Shown: positions 1 through 9,796, counted from the stretch's first letter. The stretch is DNA of 45,923 nt from Pirellulaceae bacterium (GCA_022448315.1 JAKVCA010000039.1:1-45923), one strand, 5' to 3'. Numbers and translations are program-made. The notes: generated by a model from the letters alone, not told the origin.

Positions 1-390
1 CTACGGATCGCTCGCATGAGGCAAAGCCGGGATGAAACATGGGACAGTTTTCCTTTAAAGCGGGAACATCACGAAATGCATGCGATCAACCAGCATCACC
101 GACGTCAACCGCTTGAGGTTGTCCCGTAAAGTGGTGCGATGAACCGGTGGCAAGCTTCCGCGAATGGGGTCTGACAATCGTCTTGGTTCTCGATTGCCGC
201 ATCAAACGGATCCGATCGCGGCAGCGATGGACTCACCAGTGTTTGCGTTCCAAGACCCGGTGTCAAATCTTCGGCGAAAAACACCCAAAATTCCCAACCC
301 ATGGCAGCCATTCGGCGCCGTGCGATCCCCTCGCTGAGTCGTCAGCATTCCCAAACCGACGTCACAAAAACCAGATCCCGCCAAACTTTT
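1..390. other. Leading stretch without a convincing gene
   Basis: This stretch lies downstream of the stop codon of the minus-strand lnt gene. A 68-codon minus-strand frame (105-311) is open, but it has no recognisable domain, and no Shine-Dalgarno-like sequence was picked out. I see no terminator hairpin, tRNA or repeat. It could hold a degraded or lineage-specific small gene. Confidence 0.4.
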
Positions 391-2226
391 TCATCCGGCC
401 GCCTTGCGGCGGTCACGCCGATGAAGCCAACCTCCAATCACCATCACACCGACGACTACCATCGCGCACAGAAATGCGGGCCAATCACCCAACCAGAAAT
501 AAGGGCTTTGAAGTGACTCGCCCTGAATCTTGGCCAGCAGTGTCGCTTCGGATCGTCTCGGCCCGCGCATGGCAACTTCACCGCGGCCGGTCACGACGGC
601 AGAGAATCCCGTATTGGCAGCGACCACCACGGGCTTCCGATTCTCGATCGCTCGAAAAACGTGGGTTGCAAAATGGCAATCCAATGCAGACGACCCCCAA
701 AACCAACCATCGTCGGTCAAGTTCACGAGAACGTCTGGCTCATCTCCAGCCTGAATCAGGTCACGCACCTGAGCGCGAATGACGCGGGGAATGGTCGATT
801 CAAAACAGATGTTTGGGGCGAATTTCAGCCCCCCTGCCTGAATCACCATCGGCTGCTCTCCGGGTGTCAAACCTCCTGCAACCGGTCCCAACTGGTACAA
901 GAACGGGAATGCCGAAGCGCCCGGGATGTACTCGCCAAACATGACGAGATGCATTTTAAAGTAATGCGATCCGACCTCATCTTTTTCATCGAGAAAAACT
1001 GCGGCATTGTAGAAATTCGTCATATCGTGCGTCGTTGCCTGACATCCCACGAGCATCGGCGTGAAACGCTCGCGTTTCTCCGCTGACCACTCTCGAAACT
1101 CCCTCAGATCAATGGGAGAGGTGGAAGCACGATTCTGGACCCAGTCCACGACCTCTTCCTGTTCAAGCAAACCCTGTGTCTGGAGCGCGAAAGCTTCATA
1201 CTCCACCTGCCGCTGCTCCAATGCGAGTTGCTCGGTTGGAGCAAGCGGGATGCCCTGCTTCGGGAAAACGTGAAGTCGGGTGAATTTCGATTCCGGCCAA
1301 AGGATCAAATCGATCGCCCCGGTTTCTTTCAATAAATTCCGAGTGCGTTCCCGGTACTGCGTTTCAATCGAAGTCCAATAAGCGCGATCTTCCTCAACTG
1401 ATGTTGGAAAAATCGTATCGATGGAGCCTTGAATGATCGCAACATTGGCCGTCGGTGTCGAATCAGAGACTGGGGTTCCCAACCGCCAAGCACCGTAACC
1501 AAGAGTTCCCAACAGAGAAAATGCTAAAAGGCCGAGCGATAACCCTTTGCGACGTCCTGAAGCGGGGCGGTCCATGCCGAGCCCGAGCCCACAAGCGATA
1601 CAGGCGCCCCAAAATGCAATCAAGGCGGATACGCCGTAGTCGCCCACAAGGTCAGCAATCTGGATCACCGTGGTCTGATAGGTGAGCGCGTGAGCCAGTT
1701 GCCCCAAGGTGAACCCAGTCAACAAATGGCCTCGAATCCATTCAAGCCCCAACCAGACCACGGGGACGGCAATCAGCGGGCTCCATCTCCAACGATGCAC
1801 GAGCACCCGTGCGGTCGCCACGAACAACGGCAGGTAAAACGACAGGTAGAAACTGAGCGCGAACCACCCCAGGAACGCCATCCAATGTGATAATCGAATG
1901 AAGTGGTAAACCATCAAGCAATGAATCAAAGACGCAAGCCAGATCTGGCGATAAGGGCGAGCAACCGACCATTCCTTTCGTTGCACCAGCATGACCAATG
2001 GAACGACGCCCCCGATGGCGAGTGGCCAGAACCACAGGGGGGGCAATGAGGCCCAGATCATAAGGCCGGCGAGCATCGCCCAACCGAAAACAGACCATGC
2101 TTGCCTACGAGCATTTGCAACGTTTCGATCGTTAGCTTCGGCGGACAGGTCACGATCCGCCGAGTCGACTTCGACGTTCTCGGTATCCGATACTACTCCA
2201 TTTGTCGCATTCACCTTGCACTCCAT
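391..2226 (-). CDS. lnt: Apolipoprotein N-acyltransferase
   Basis: This is probably the inner-membrane enzyme that moves an acyl chain from a phospholipid to the N-terminal cysteine of lipoproteins, the last step of lipoprotein maturation. The protein has 611 residues. After a charged N-terminal tail of about 40 residues come roughly six hydrophobic segments (about 43-250), then a nitrilase-type CN_hydrolase domain (about 260-560) and a last membrane segment near 585. The Glu-Lys-Cys triad of the family can be placed: E312 in LWPESKF, K424 in YFKMHL and C474 in PNICFES. It is about 100 residues longer than the E. coli enzyme, owing to the N-terminal tail and an insertion around 320-390. It lies 133 bases after moeA on the same strand and may be the last gene of that group. 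The start is uncertain because no clear ribosome-binding site precedes it. Confidence 0.9.
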   Translation of the reverse strand: MECKVNATNGVVSDTENVEVDSADRDLSAEANDRNVANARRQAWSVFGWAMLAGLMIWASLPPLWFWPLAIGGVVPLVMLVQRKEWSVARPYRQIWLASLIHCLMVYHFIRLSHWMAFLGWFALSFYLSFYLPLFVATARVLVHRWRWSPLIAVPVVWLGLEWIRGHLLTGFTLGQLAHALTYQTTVIQIADLVGDYGVSALIAFWGACIACGLGLGMDRPASGRRKGLSLGLLAFSLLGTLGYGAWRLGTPVSDSTPTANVAIIQGSIDTIFPTSVEEDRAYWTSIETQYRERTRNLLKETGAIDLILWPESKFTRLHVFPKQGIPLAPTEQLALEQRQVEYEAFALQTQGLLEQEEVVDWVQNRASTSPIDLREFREWSAEKRERFTPMLVGCQATTHDMTNFYNAAVFLDEKDEVGSHYFKMHLVMFGEYIPGASAFPFLYQLGPVAGGLTPGEQPMVIQAGGLKFAPNICFESTIPRVIRAQVRDLIQAGDEPDVLVNLTDDGWFWGSSALDCHFATHVFRAIENRKPVVVAANTGFSAVVTGRGEVAMRGPRRSEATLLAKIQGESLQSPYFWLGDWPAFLCAMVVVGVMVIGGWLHRRDRRKAAG

Positions 2227-2359
2227 TTGGCCGTTGTCTTTGGGCAGTCGTGTTTTCGTTAACGCCTTTTGGCGACTGGACCTCGTGTTTACTGATCAAT
2301 TTGCAAAGTGACAAATCATCAGAATTTCGGCTTGCCTCACAACTCGTAGACGGCAGCAA

Positions 2360-3571
2360 TCAACGCCGGATAAAATCGACTTGAGTCCCAGCCTCGTGAG
2401 ACTTCGTTCCAGGTGAAAACCCGATCCAACCTTCTGCAAATGCAAGTGCCCGCAAGTCACCAGATCCTCTCCACTCGAGCGGCTCCACCTGACTCAAACC
2501 TCCCTCTGTCCGTATCACTCGTGCCGGCCACCAGGTGGGTCGATTGCCACGGTGGTGGAACGCTGTTGCGAGCGGATAGCTCTCGCAGGCGGGGAATTCG
2601 CTGCTGCCTCCCATCAACCCGTGGATCGCCCTCCGCACAAAGAGATGAAAACAGACGAGGCTACTCACGGGATTCCCTGGCAGACCGAAGACAAGACATC
2701 GATGCGAACCCGTATCAAGAACACCGAACCAGATCGGCTTGCCCGGTTTTAAGGAGACCCGATGAAAGATCTTCTGGACCCCCTGCTGTTTCAATTCTCC
2801 GGGCACCAGATCCAGAACACCCGCGGAAACGCCTCCGCTTAGCACTAGAACATCGCCACTCAATCCGTCGGCGATGGCCTCGCGAAGAGAATCGGGTTCA
2901 TCCACCGCATGTCGTTGACCGATCAACCTCGCCCCTGCTTCATGAACTGAGGTGGCAAGCATCGGCGCATTGCTATTTCGAATTTGCCCAGGCCCAGGCT
3001 TCTCCGAGGGAGCGACCAGCTCATTGCCGGTGGTCACCAACGAAACCGTCGGCCTTTTGGAAACCGCGACCTGACCATGGCCGATTTCGGCAAGCAGACC
3101 AATCGTGGCAGCATCGAGCCATTGGCCCGAGGGAACAACCACCTGCCCCTGATGCATGATGGTCGCTTTTTCCATGAGATTCTGCATCGGCTTAACTTCA
3201 TCGCCTCGCAAAATCACACGGCCATCGTCGGTGGTCACCGTCTGCTCCACCATGACCACCGCGTCCGCTCCCGTGGGCACGGCCGCTCCGGTCATGATCC
3301 GTATCGCCTGTCCCCGACCGATTCCTGTTCTTGGCCAACCGCCAGCGACCACTTCGTCAATCACTTCCAACGAGATGTCCTTCCCGTCGAAATCGGCAGA
3401 ACAGACCGCGTATCCATCGACCAGAGACTTACGATGAGGCGGCACGTCCACATCGGAAGTAGCATCGTCGGCGAGGTAACGTTGATGGGCGAACGAAAGC
3501 TCGACCGTCTCCTTGGGCAATCGCCGAATCTCACCATCCAGTAAAGTGAGCGCTTCCCTTAACTCAATCAT
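2360..3571 (-). CDS. moeA: Molybdopterin molybdenumtransferase MoeA
   Basis: MoeA inserts molybdate into adenylylated molybdopterin to complete the molybdenum cofactor in the cytoplasm. The 403-residue product carries the family landmarks: MTGAAVPTGADAVV (93-106), TGNEL (181-185), SGGVSAG (245-251) followed by the conserved aspartate D254, and GLPGNPVSS (296-304). The reading frame is open upstream to 3724, but the start is placed at 3571 because homologues begin about there and because this ATG overlaps the stop of the preceding pabA gene as ATGA, a sign of translational coupling. The extra upstream residues look non-homologous. No other molybdenum-cofactor gene lies in the window, so the pairing with a glutamine amidotransferase is unusual. 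Confidence 0.92.
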   Translation of the reverse strand: MIELREALTLLDGEIRRLPKETVELSFAHQRYLADDATSDVDVPPHRKSLVDGYAVCSADFDGKDISLEVIDEVVAGGWPRTGIGRGQAIRIMTGAAVPTGADAVVMVEQTVTTDDGRVILRGDEVKPMQNLMEKATIMHQGQVVVPSGQWLDAATIGLLAEIGHGQVAVSKRPTVSLVTTGNELVAPSEKPGPGQIRNSNAPMLATSVHEAGARLIGQRHAVDEPDSLREAIADGLSGDVLVLSGGVSAGVLDLVPGELKQQGVQKIFHRVSLKPGKPIWFGVLDTGSHRCLVFGLPGNPVSSLVCFHLFVRRAIHGLMGGSSEFPACESYPLATAFHHRGNRPTWWPARVIRTEGGLSQVEPLEWRGSGDLRALAFAEGWIGFSPGTKSHEAGTQVDFIRR

Positions 3572-4164
3572 GAACGAACCGGCCGAACTTGAAGAAACTG
3601 ACTCAAAAGCTGATGTCCTTGCTCTGTCAGAAAACTTTCGGGGTGGAACTGCAGCCCATAAACAGGCAGCGTTCGATGCTGGATGCCCATGATTTCCCTC
3701 CCGCCATCCGGCGCGTCGGCCCAAGCGGTGACCTCAAAGTCTTCATGAAGCGTTTCGGGCTCAATAACGAGGGAGTGGTACCGAGTGGCCACCAGCGGGT
3801 TAGGCAGGCCCTCAAAAATTCCAGAACTGTTGTGAATGATCCGGTCGGTCTTGCCGTGCATCAGTTGCTTGGCGCGGACAATTTTTGCACCCGTCGCTTG
3901 CCCGATCGATTGATGCCCCAGACAGACGCCAAGTAGCGGCACCCTACCGGAAAAATGGGTCACACAATTCATGGAAATTCCAGCTTCATTCGGCGTACAT
4001 GGCCCGGGCGAGAGAATCAGATGGCTTGGATTCAACTCTGCGATTTGCTCAGCCGTGGTCTTATCGTTACGAAAAACCCGAACATCCAAGGTGGAGTCAA
4101 TTTCCCCAATCCTCTGGACGAGATTGTATGTAAACGAATCGTAATTATCGACGATCACGATCAT
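3568..4164 (-). CDS. pabA: Glutamine amidotransferase subunit of anthranilate/aminodeoxychorismate synthase
   Basis: This subunit releases ammonia from glutamine for a TrpE or PabB partner that aminates chorismate, feeding tryptophan or folate synthesis. The 198-residue class I amidotransferase starts with VDNYDSFTYNL. It has the nucleophile C81 in GVCLGHQSIG, and H174 and E176 in LQFHPESF. The ATG at 4164 is preferred because family members begin directly before the VDNYDSF strand. A GTG at 4188, close behind AAGGAAAC, would add eight residues and is the alternative. The stop overlaps the moeA start by ATGA. No trpE or pabB is in the window, so TrpG and PabA cannot be told apart; the subunit may serve both. 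Confidence 0.9.
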   Translation of the reverse strand: MIVIVDNYDSFTYNLVQRIGEIDSTLDVRVFRNDKTTAEQIAELNPSHLILSPGPCTPNEAGISMNCVTHFSGRVPLLGVCLGHQSIGQATGAKIVRAKQLMHGKTDRIIHNSSGIFEGLPNPLVATRYHSLVIEPETLHEDFEVTAWADAPDGGREIMGIQHRTLPVYGLQFHPESFLTEQGHQLLSQFLQVRPVRS

Positions 4165-4636
4165 GTTGCACTGCCGTTCCTTGCTCACGTTTCCTTGATA
4201 CTGTTCCTTGATCGGGGCCAGCCACGTTTTTCATTTGTTCCCGATCGACCCGACGAGGTGACGAAAAACCGCCCTCATGAATCCGCATGATTCGAAGTCT
4301 GAGCACCGGTCGCCGCGTACATCCGAAAACGACGCCCTCATCATAGCCATATCACCTATGGAGGGTCGACGGGATGAAAACCAGAAAACAAGGTGCCTGA
4401 GGGAGAAACGGTGACCGATAATCTACGGCGACTGGGGCATGAATCGCAGAACGTCGTGGGGCTTTCGACACTCCCGTAATTCGAGCCTCGGCGTAAACTG
4501 GAGATCTGCTATACTGTGGGGCCGGATGAGATCCGGTGGGACCCAACGGGGTCGTGGACGCTTTTGTAGGCAGGTGCGACGCTCGTCAGGAAACAAGATT
4601 CGATGAATCCATGAACGCAAATCGAGATGCAAAGCG
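4165..4636. promoter_or_regulatory. Divergent intergenic region between pabA and nadA
   Basis: About 470 bases separate two divergently read genes, so promoters in both directions are expected here. A TATACT hexamer at 4510-4515 could be a -10 element for nadA about 120 bases downstream, but no good -35 box sits at the usual spacing. Short frames inside it have no protein-like features. No riboswitch fold was recognised. Confidence 0.35.
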
Positions 4637-5776
4637 ATGAATCTGACATTGCAACCCCCACCCAAACATGAACTCGCTCCCTACAAAGCACTTGAAAACC
4701 AAGAGCTACAGACTCGTATCGAGGCGGCGAGAAATGTATTGGGAGATCAACTGCTGATTTTGGGTCACCATTATCAACAGGATGAAGTGATCGAGCATGC
4801 GGATTTGCGGGGGGACAGTTACCAACTCAGCCAACTCGCCGCCGACAACTCGACGTGTCGTTACATTGTTTTCTGCGGCGTCCATTTCATGGCCGAAACC
4901 GCAGACATCCTCGCCAATCGCCCGGAGAAAATCGCCGAGAGAAACGGCCAACGCGTTACTGTCATTCTCCCCGACCTTTCCGCAGGCTGCTCCATGGCCG
5001 ACATGGCGGCCATTCAACAGGTCGAAGATGCGTGGGAGGAGCTAGGCGAAGTCATCGATACTGAAGACATCACCCCGGTGACCTACATCAATTCTGCGGC
5101 AAGCCTCAAAGCGTTTTGTGGCAAGCACGGGGGCGTGGTCTGCACGTCGAGTAATGCTCCAGCCGTTCTGGAATGGGCCTTCAAGCAAAAACGTCGCGTC
5201 CTTTTCTTTCCAGATCAACACCTCGGAAGAAATACGTCGCTCAAAATGGGAATCACCAACGCCGAGATGCCAGTGTGGGATCCATACGCAGATGAACGAG
5301 GAGGAAACTCGATCGAAACCTTGGAGGCAAGCCGCGTGATCCTCTGGAAGGGTCATTGCAGCGTCCACCAGATGTTTCGCCCTGAACATGTTGCGAATTT
5401 CCGAGAACAGATTCCTGACATCCAAATTCTGGTCCACCCTGAAGTTCCTCAGGAGGTCAACGACCTCGCCGATATTTCAGGGTCAACCGGCAAGATCATT
5501 GATGTGGTGAAGAAGGCACCGGCGGGTACAAAGTGGGCAATCGGAACGGAACTCCATCTGGTCAACCGATTAAAGAAAGAGCACCCAGAACAGGAAATCC
5601 ACTTTCTTTCCCCTGTTCTCTGCATGTGCGCGACCATGTACCGAATTGATCTTGCGCACCTGTGTTGGTCACTGGAAAATCTTGTGGATGGCCAGCCCGT
5701 CAATGTGATCGAGGTCGACGCCGAAACTTCAAGGTGGTCACAGATCGCGTTGAAACGAATGCTTGAAATCAAATAG
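4637..5776 (+). CDS. nadA: Quinolinate synthase NadA
   Basis: NadA condenses iminoaspartate with dihydroxyacetone phosphate to quinolinate in de novo NAD synthesis, using a [4Fe-4S] cluster. The 379-residue protein has the N-terminal LGHHYQQDE motif (42-50). The three cluster cysteines can be placed at C118 (LSAGCSMAD), C241 (KGHCSVHQ) and C329 or C331 (VLCMCATM). The length of about 380 residues fits the longer NadA type. The ATG at 4637 is used; no strong Shine-Dalgarno sequence precedes it. No nadB or nadC is adjacent. A hairpin followed by six T lies just after the stop, so nadA may be transcribed on its own. Confidence 0.95.
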   Translation: MNLTLQPPPKHELAPYKALENQELQTRIEAARNVLGDQLLILGHHYQQDEVIEHADLRGDSYQLSQLAADNSTCRYIVFCGVHFMAETADILANRPEKIAERNGQRVTVILPDLSAGCSMADMAAIQQVEDAWEELGEVIDTEDITPVTYINSAASLKAFCGKHGGVVCTSSNAPAVLEWAFKQKRRVLFFPDQHLGRNTSLKMGITNAEMPVWDPYADERGGNSIETLEASRVILWKGHCSVHQMFRPEHVANFREQIPDIQILVHPEVPQEVNDLADISGSTGKIIDVVKKAPAGTKWAIGTELHLVNRLKKEHPEQEIHFLSPVLCMCATMYRIDLAHLCWSLENLVDGQPVNVIEVDAETSRWSQIALKRMLEIK

Positions 5777-5796
5777 TCCTCGCGCACCTCTACGTC

Positions 5797-5817
5797 GCCG
5801 GCCCCGTTGGCTTTTTT
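5797..5817 (+). terminator. Putative intrinsic terminator after nadA
   Basis: GCCGG (5797-5801) can pair with TTGGC (5807-5811), two of the five pairs being G-T wobble, with the loop CCCCG. Six T follow at 5812-5817. The position 20 bases past the nadA stop fits a Rho-independent terminator, but the stem is weak. Confidence 0.45.
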
Positions 5818-5838
5818 CAACTGGATAGGATCGAGTCC

Positions 5839-6600
5839 ATGAAAACAATCGCTTACGTCAGCATGGCCACATTTCTGGGAACGATCCTGACTGCCAACTG
5901 GGTCGTCGGCAATCTGCGTCCAGACGAATACAAGAGTGGTATCGTCTGGCCTTCGCCCCCCGAAGTCGATCCTGGCTCCTCGAATCAGCCTCCGTCAGAT
6001 GCAGTTGTGCTGTTTGACGGGACCGACCTCTCTCAATGGCAGGGCGGTGAGCGCTGGAAAATCGAAGATGGAATCGCCACGGTCCAAGGTTCAGGCATTC
6101 TAACCAAACAGTCCTTTGGAGATTGCCAATTGCACATCGAGTTTGCAACACCCAAGATCGTCAAAGGGAAAGGGCAGGGGCGAGGCAATAGTGGAGTCTA
6201 TTTGATGGGCCGTTACGAGGTCCAAATTCTGGACTCCTTCGATAACCCGACCTACTTTGATGGGCAGTGTGCGGCGATCTACAAACAACAACCGCCAACG
6301 GTAAACGCGTCGAGAAAGCCGGGGGAATGGCAAACTTACGATTTGATTTTCGAAGCACCCGAGTTCGATGATCAGGGCAAACTTGTCCAGCCGGCGTTCA
6401 TTACCGTTTTGCACAATGGCATTTTGGTCCACCACCACTTTGAGATTCAGGGAAGCACCTCGTGGGATTCCCCTGCGGCCTACTCGGCTCACGCCGACAA
6501 GTTACCCATCCATCTTCAAAATCATGGGAACCCAATCCGATTCAGAAACATCTGGGTTCGGGAAAACGTGCAACCTCTTTCGGGCAAAAAGTCGGAATGA
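5839..6600 (+). CDS. Exported DUF1080 (3-keto-disaccharide hydrolase domain) protein
   Basis: The product of 253 residues starts with a hydrophobic signal-like segment (about 4-23). From about residue 56 it shows the DUF1080 jelly-roll pattern: [13 protein letters not shown], then W-K-I-E-D-G, then [18 protein letters not shown], and [15 protein letters not shown] near 195-210. The family is very abundant in Planctomycetota and is linked to glycan or 3-keto-sugar breakdown outside the cytoplasm, but the substrate cannot be told from sequence. An AGGATCGAG stretch precedes the ATG. It lies 62 bases after nadA, with a weak terminator in between, and 48 bases before a ferredoxin-like gene, with no obvious functional tie. 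Confidence 0.85.
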   Translation: MKTIAYVSMATFLGTILTANWVVGNLRPDEYKSGIVWPSPPEVDPGSSNQPPSDAVVLFDGTDLSQWQGGERWKIEDGIATVQGSGILTKQSFGDCQLHIEFATPKIVKGKGQGRGNSGVYLMGRYEVQILDSFDNPTYFDGQCAAIYKQQPPTVNASRKPGEWQTYDLIFEAPEFDDQGKLVQPAFITVLHNGILVHHHFEIQGSTSWDSPAAYSAHADKLPIHLQNHGNPIRFRNIWVRENVQPLSGKKSE

Positions 6601-6648
6601 ATCTCGGGGCACCGCTCGCCACCTTCTTCACACTCCTTGAGGGACATC

Positions 6649-6942
6649 ATGGAACTCGACGACAAACTCTGCCTTTGCTTTCACGTGACCAAGCGAAAGG
6701 TCGTTAACTTTCTCAAAGTCAATCGAGTTCGCAGAGCAAGTCAACTCAGCGAGTGCTACGGAGCGGGTACAGGTTGTGGTTGGTGTCGCCCTTTCCTTGT
6801 ACGGCTCTTTGAGGCAAGTGAAAATCAACAGGCCGACGATCTTCCCACGGCTGACCAGTACGCGCAAGACCGGGCGAGCTATGTTCGGTCCGGCCAAGGT
6901 AAACCACCAAGTGGTGCGAGTCCGCTGCCGGACGAGGCTTGA
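6649..6942 (+). CDS. BFD-like [2Fe-2S]-binding protein
   Basis: The product of 97 residues has the bacterioferritin-associated ferredoxin cysteine pattern: C8-x-C10 near the N-terminus and C43-x2-C46 in GTGCGWCRP. Such domains bind a [2Fe-2S] cluster and act in iron release from bacterioferritin or as electron-transfer modules. The C-terminal 45 residues are hydrophilic and without a known fold. The ATG at 6649 is chosen because TTGAGGGAC lies at the right distance before it; the frame is open to 6637. Its stop lies 56 bases ahead of the hydrolase start. No bacterioferritin gene is in the window, so the partner is unknown. Confidence 0.85.
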   Translation: MELDDKLCLCFHVTKRKVVNFLKVNRVRRASQLSECYGAGTGCGWCRPFLVRLFEASENQQADDLPTADQYAQDRASYVRSGQGKPPSGASPLPDEA

Positions 6943-6998
6943 GCTGCCAGTGCGAGTCGAACGGTGAAACGCGCCACCACTTCGTTAAGGATGACAAG

Positions 6999-7778
6999 AT
7001 GCGCCGCTGGCTCCTTGATCGATTGGTCATGGCTCCGAGCACGGATGCCATTGATCCTGAATCACGTATCCGAGAAGTCCTGCCGACCTCCTGTGGAGAC
7101 GTCGAGCTCTGGAAAGATCTCCACGTCAATGGAGAAGTGAGTGACGACCAGTCTCCGGAACTGCTGATGATCAAGTTCCCTGGAACTGGAGGCAGAGCAG
7201 AGAGAGCCACTGCGCAACCCGCACAATTCTGGTTGACTCCCAAAACAGAACTCTGGGCCGTCAATCCACCGGGTTATGGAGGCGCCAAGGGACGTGCCTC
7301 TCTGCATCACATCGAACGGATGGTCGAAGCGATTCGGGATCATCTGGAATCGAAATCCATCCCGAAAGTGATTCTTGTGGCGAACAGCCTCGGTAATCTT
7401 GCGGCCTTGAAACTCGCGACCCTCTACCCGGTTTCAGGGCTCGTCCTGCGAAATCCCCCTCCCATCCCCCTCGTCGTGCAACATCGGAGCCGAGCTTACC
7501 GAGCGACTTGGCTTGGCAGGTGGCTGGGGTCCGCATTTCCCCCGAATCTGGACCTGATCGCCACGGCTTCACAGTGTTCCGCGCCCGCAGTCTTCATTCA
7601 CAGCGAGCGGGACCAACTGGTTCCATTGGAATTGCAGAGGCCCATCTCCTCGGCCTACTGCGGCCCTAAAAAAATACTGATCGCTCAAGGAATCGACCAC
7701 GCAGACCCAATTCCTGATCATCAAGTTGAAGCGTATCGATCCTGCGCGCGATGGCTGGAACAGCAGGCTTATAAGTAA
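6999..7778 (+). CDS. Alpha/beta hydrolase family protein
   Basis: The product of 259 residues has the alpha/beta-hydrolase layout: an oxyanion-loop motif FPGTGG (60-65), a nucleophile elbow with S130 in VANSLGN, and likely catalytic D205 (HSERDQLVP) and H234 (GIDHADP). The elbow reads N-S-L-G, so it differs slightly from G-x-S-x-G. There is no signal peptide, so a cytoplasmic esterase or thioesterase role is likely; the substrate is unknown. The ATG at 6999 follows TTAAGGATGACAAG, a plausible ribosome-binding site, so the longer frame starting at a TTG overlapping the previous stop is not used. It lies between the BFD gene and a lipid-type methyltransferase. Confidence 0.8.
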   Translation: MRRWLLDRLVMAPSTDAIDPESRIREVLPTSCGDVELWKDLHVNGEVSDDQSPELLMIKFPGTGGRAERATAQPAQFWLTPKTELWAVNPPGYGGAKGRASLHHIERMVEAIRDHLESKSIPKVILVANSLGNLAALKLATLYPVSGLVLRNPPPIPLVVQHRSRAYRATWLGRWLGSAFPPNLDLIATASQCSAPAVFIHSERDQLVPLELQRPISSAYCGPKKILIAQGIDHADPIPDHQVEAYRSCARWLEQQAYK

Positions 7779-7931
7779 GTCGACGGTTTCCAGACGACCG
7801 GATGTGAATTGGCGTTTTTCTGTTATCATGATCGATCGCCCGCGTGGCACTCATCGCGACAAACCTCGCCCGGCAGGTGCAATTTTCTCTCTCCATTTTC
7901 TGTTTATCTGACGCCCCGTTAAGGCCATTTC

Positions 7932-8666
7932 ATGCGCTTATTTTCTGACCTCAAGATTCTTTACCACCTTGCATTAAAGCCGGTCCGCGGCAAGAGCCAC
8001 GCCGAACGCATGGAGAACTTCTATGGCGGACAAGCCGACGGCTATGATGACTTTAGACGTCGATTGCTAAACGGACGTGAAGAAATGCTCTCGTCGATTC
8101 CATGGCCCGAAAATGGCGTCTGGATGGATATGGGAGGAGGAACCGGGTTCAACATTGCTCAGGTCGCCGACCAGATTCCCAAGCTCAAAAAAGTCTATCT
8201 CGTCGATCTTTCGAATTCATTACTCGATGTTGCCCAGAAAAGGTTTGATGCGCAGGGCTGGACCAACTGCCACGCCGTAGAAGGCGACGCCACGCGATTT
8301 TCACCGCCCGAGGGACAGGTCGACGTGATTACTTTCTCGTACTCGCTCACTATGATCCCGGACTGGTTTGCGGCTCTCGAAAACGCGTTGAGACTCTTGA
8401 AACCAGGTGGCGTTATCGGCGTGGTCGATTTTTACGTGTCAAGAAAGTATCCGCTCGATCGCCACGTCAAACATTCTTGGTTCACTCGTTCATTCTGGCC
8501 CGTCTGGTTTGCAGGGGACAGTGTCTTCCCTTCTCCAGATCACCTTCCGTTTTTGGAAAGCCACTTCCAAACGGAGGAACTGAGTGAAAATCGAGGAAAG
8601 GTTCCTTACGTGCCGTTCATCCGCATGCCCTATTACTGGCTCATCGCCAGAAAGCCGGATCAGTAA
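7932..8666 (+). CDS. SAM-dependent methyltransferase of the betaine-lipid (BtaB / Bta1 methyltransferase) type
   Basis: This 244-residue class I methyltransferase has a SAM-binding motif [10 protein letters not shown] (65-74) and an acidic strand end VDLS (91-94). The segment [20 protein letters not shown] (30-49), then [10 protein letters not shown] and [10 protein letters not shown], then the C-terminal [10 protein letters not shown], match what I recall of the methyltransferase half of fungal Bta1 and of bacterial BtaB. These enzymes trimethylate diacylglyceryl-homoserine to the phosphorus-free membrane lipid DGTS. BtaA, the partner that adds the homoserine group, is not adjacent and was not found in the window. 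AAGG lies eight bases before the ATG. A different small-molecule or lipid methyltransferase is possible. Confidence 0.75.
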   Translation: MRLFSDLKILYHLALKPVRGKSHAERMENFYGGQADGYDDFRRRLLNGREEMLSSIPWPENGVWMDMGGGTGFNIAQVADQIPKLKKVYLVDLSNSLLDVAQKRFDAQGWTNCHAVEGDATRFSPPEGQVDVITFSYSLTMIPDWFAALENALRLLKPGGVIGVVDFYVSRKYPLDRHVKHSWFTRSFWPVWFAGDSVFPSPDHLPFLESHFQTEELSENRGKVPYVPFIRMPYYWLIARKPDQ

Positions 8667-8734
8667 TCCTTTGAGACGAAGCTCTTGCGATTAACCCTCA
8701 ACCCGGTGCAGCCAAGCGAGCCATGAACGTTGGC

Positions 8735-9796
8735 CTAGCGGTAGGGCGACCACCGAGGGCGAGCGAGGCGTGAGGGCGGAATTCTGGACCCTTCGCGGAC
8801 TGGAGGTGCAGGTTCCAGCGCGGAAGCCTGCCTCACCTCTGAAGCGGGCTCGACATCCTCCTGGTGATCCACCTGCATGATCGGCGTCTGCCTTGTTTGC
8901 CAACTCGAGATACCCGCTTGCGGGAGCAGGATGCGAACTTCGCCCGATGTCTCCAACAGCTCCCCGTCCGACGTCTCATAACGTACAAAGATGAGCAATT
9001 TTCGATGCCGCGGAGAATGAACTTGCCACGGCAAGGTCAGTTGAATCCCTTGACCCGACTCTCCTGGATAGTAGACACGAGGTTCCACCTCTTCTGACGT
9101 GAGGTTCCAGAGCCCGATCCGTTGTTCCTCACCACTCTCTTCAGGATCGATCACACTGATCGTCAGAGGTCCGGCCGCGGGGACGTAGTCGTCATCAGCG
9201 TTGCGGGGTTCGATCACTAAGGTAAGACCATCGTCTCCATAATGACCATCGATGTTGCGGCCCTTGGTCAAAAGGGGATTAACGACCACGTGCGTGACTC
9301 TCCAGTCGCGAATCTCCGCATCAACCTCGGTGGTGAGAAGGTCGAGCTGACTGGAATCCGAGATCTCCTGAACCGAAAGAAGCTCGCGTGCGTCGCCCTC
9401 ATCCCTCGCTAGTTGCCTCAATTTGGCGGCCTGCTCGATGGCGACAAACTCATCCGCTGGATCCTCATACCGCAGCGTCTTATCGGCACTGGAGGAACGG
9501 CCTTGGGGAGAAGCTTGAGAGTCGTTCGACGAAATCGTGGAATCTGGCTCGCCCGTTGACTCCGAAGTTCCTTCGTCGCCCGAAGCCTCAACGCCATGAA
9601 TTTTTCTTAGCCGCTCCAATTCGCGTTCGGCTTTGCGGTAATTGCTTTCGAGACGGTAATAGCGATCCACAAGTTCCATCTGCTCGGCCCGCATGGCGTC
9701 CACTGTCGACTGGGCGGCCATGCGTCGGCCCAAACAGCCAGTCGTACTCGCCACGACAGAGAGGCAAAGCAAAAAGTAGATTCCGGTTTTGATCAT
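8735..9796 (-). CDS. Probable lipoprotein with coiled-coil segment, function unknown
   Basis: The protein of 353 residues opens with a hydrophobic segment ending in STTGC, so C21 may be lipidated, although the lipobox is not typical. Residues about 27-70 are rich in E, R and L with heptad spacing, suggesting a coiled coil. A Ser/Gly/Glu-rich linker follows (about 72-105). Then comes a beta-rich domain with WRVTHVVVNPLLTKGRNIDG and GLWNLTSEEVEPRVYYPGE. The C-terminus is Pro/Arg-rich. The start at 9796 is chosen because the signal segment begins there; the frame is open to 9883. It follows clpP by 123 bases on the same strand. I do not recognise the family; planctomycete-specific envelope proteins look like this. 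Confidence 0.7.
   Translation of the reverse strand: MIKTGIYFLLCLSVVASTTGCLGRRMAAQSTVDAMRAEQMELVDRYYRLESNYRKAERELERLRKIHGVEASGDEGTSESTGEPDSTISSNDSQASPQGRSSSADKTLRYEDPADEFVAIEQAAKLRQLARDEGDARELLSVQEISDSSQLDLLTTEVDAEIRDWRVTHVVVNPLLTKGRNIDGHYGDDGLTLVIEPRNADDDYVPAAGPLTISVIDPEESGEEQRIGLWNLTSEEVEPRVYYPGESGQGIQLTLPWQVHSPRHRKLLIFVRYETSDGELLETSGEVRILLPQAGISSWQTRQTPIMQVDHQEDVEPASEVRQASALEPAPPVREGSRIPPSRLARPRWSPYR

Noticed and set aside
147-782. Plus-strand frame of 211 codons
   Set aside because: It lies mostly antisense to lnt, is Arg/Pro/Ser-rich and has no domain; it is a shadow frame.
2413-3159. Plus-strand frame of 248 codons
   Set aside because: It is antisense to moeA and has shadow-type composition.
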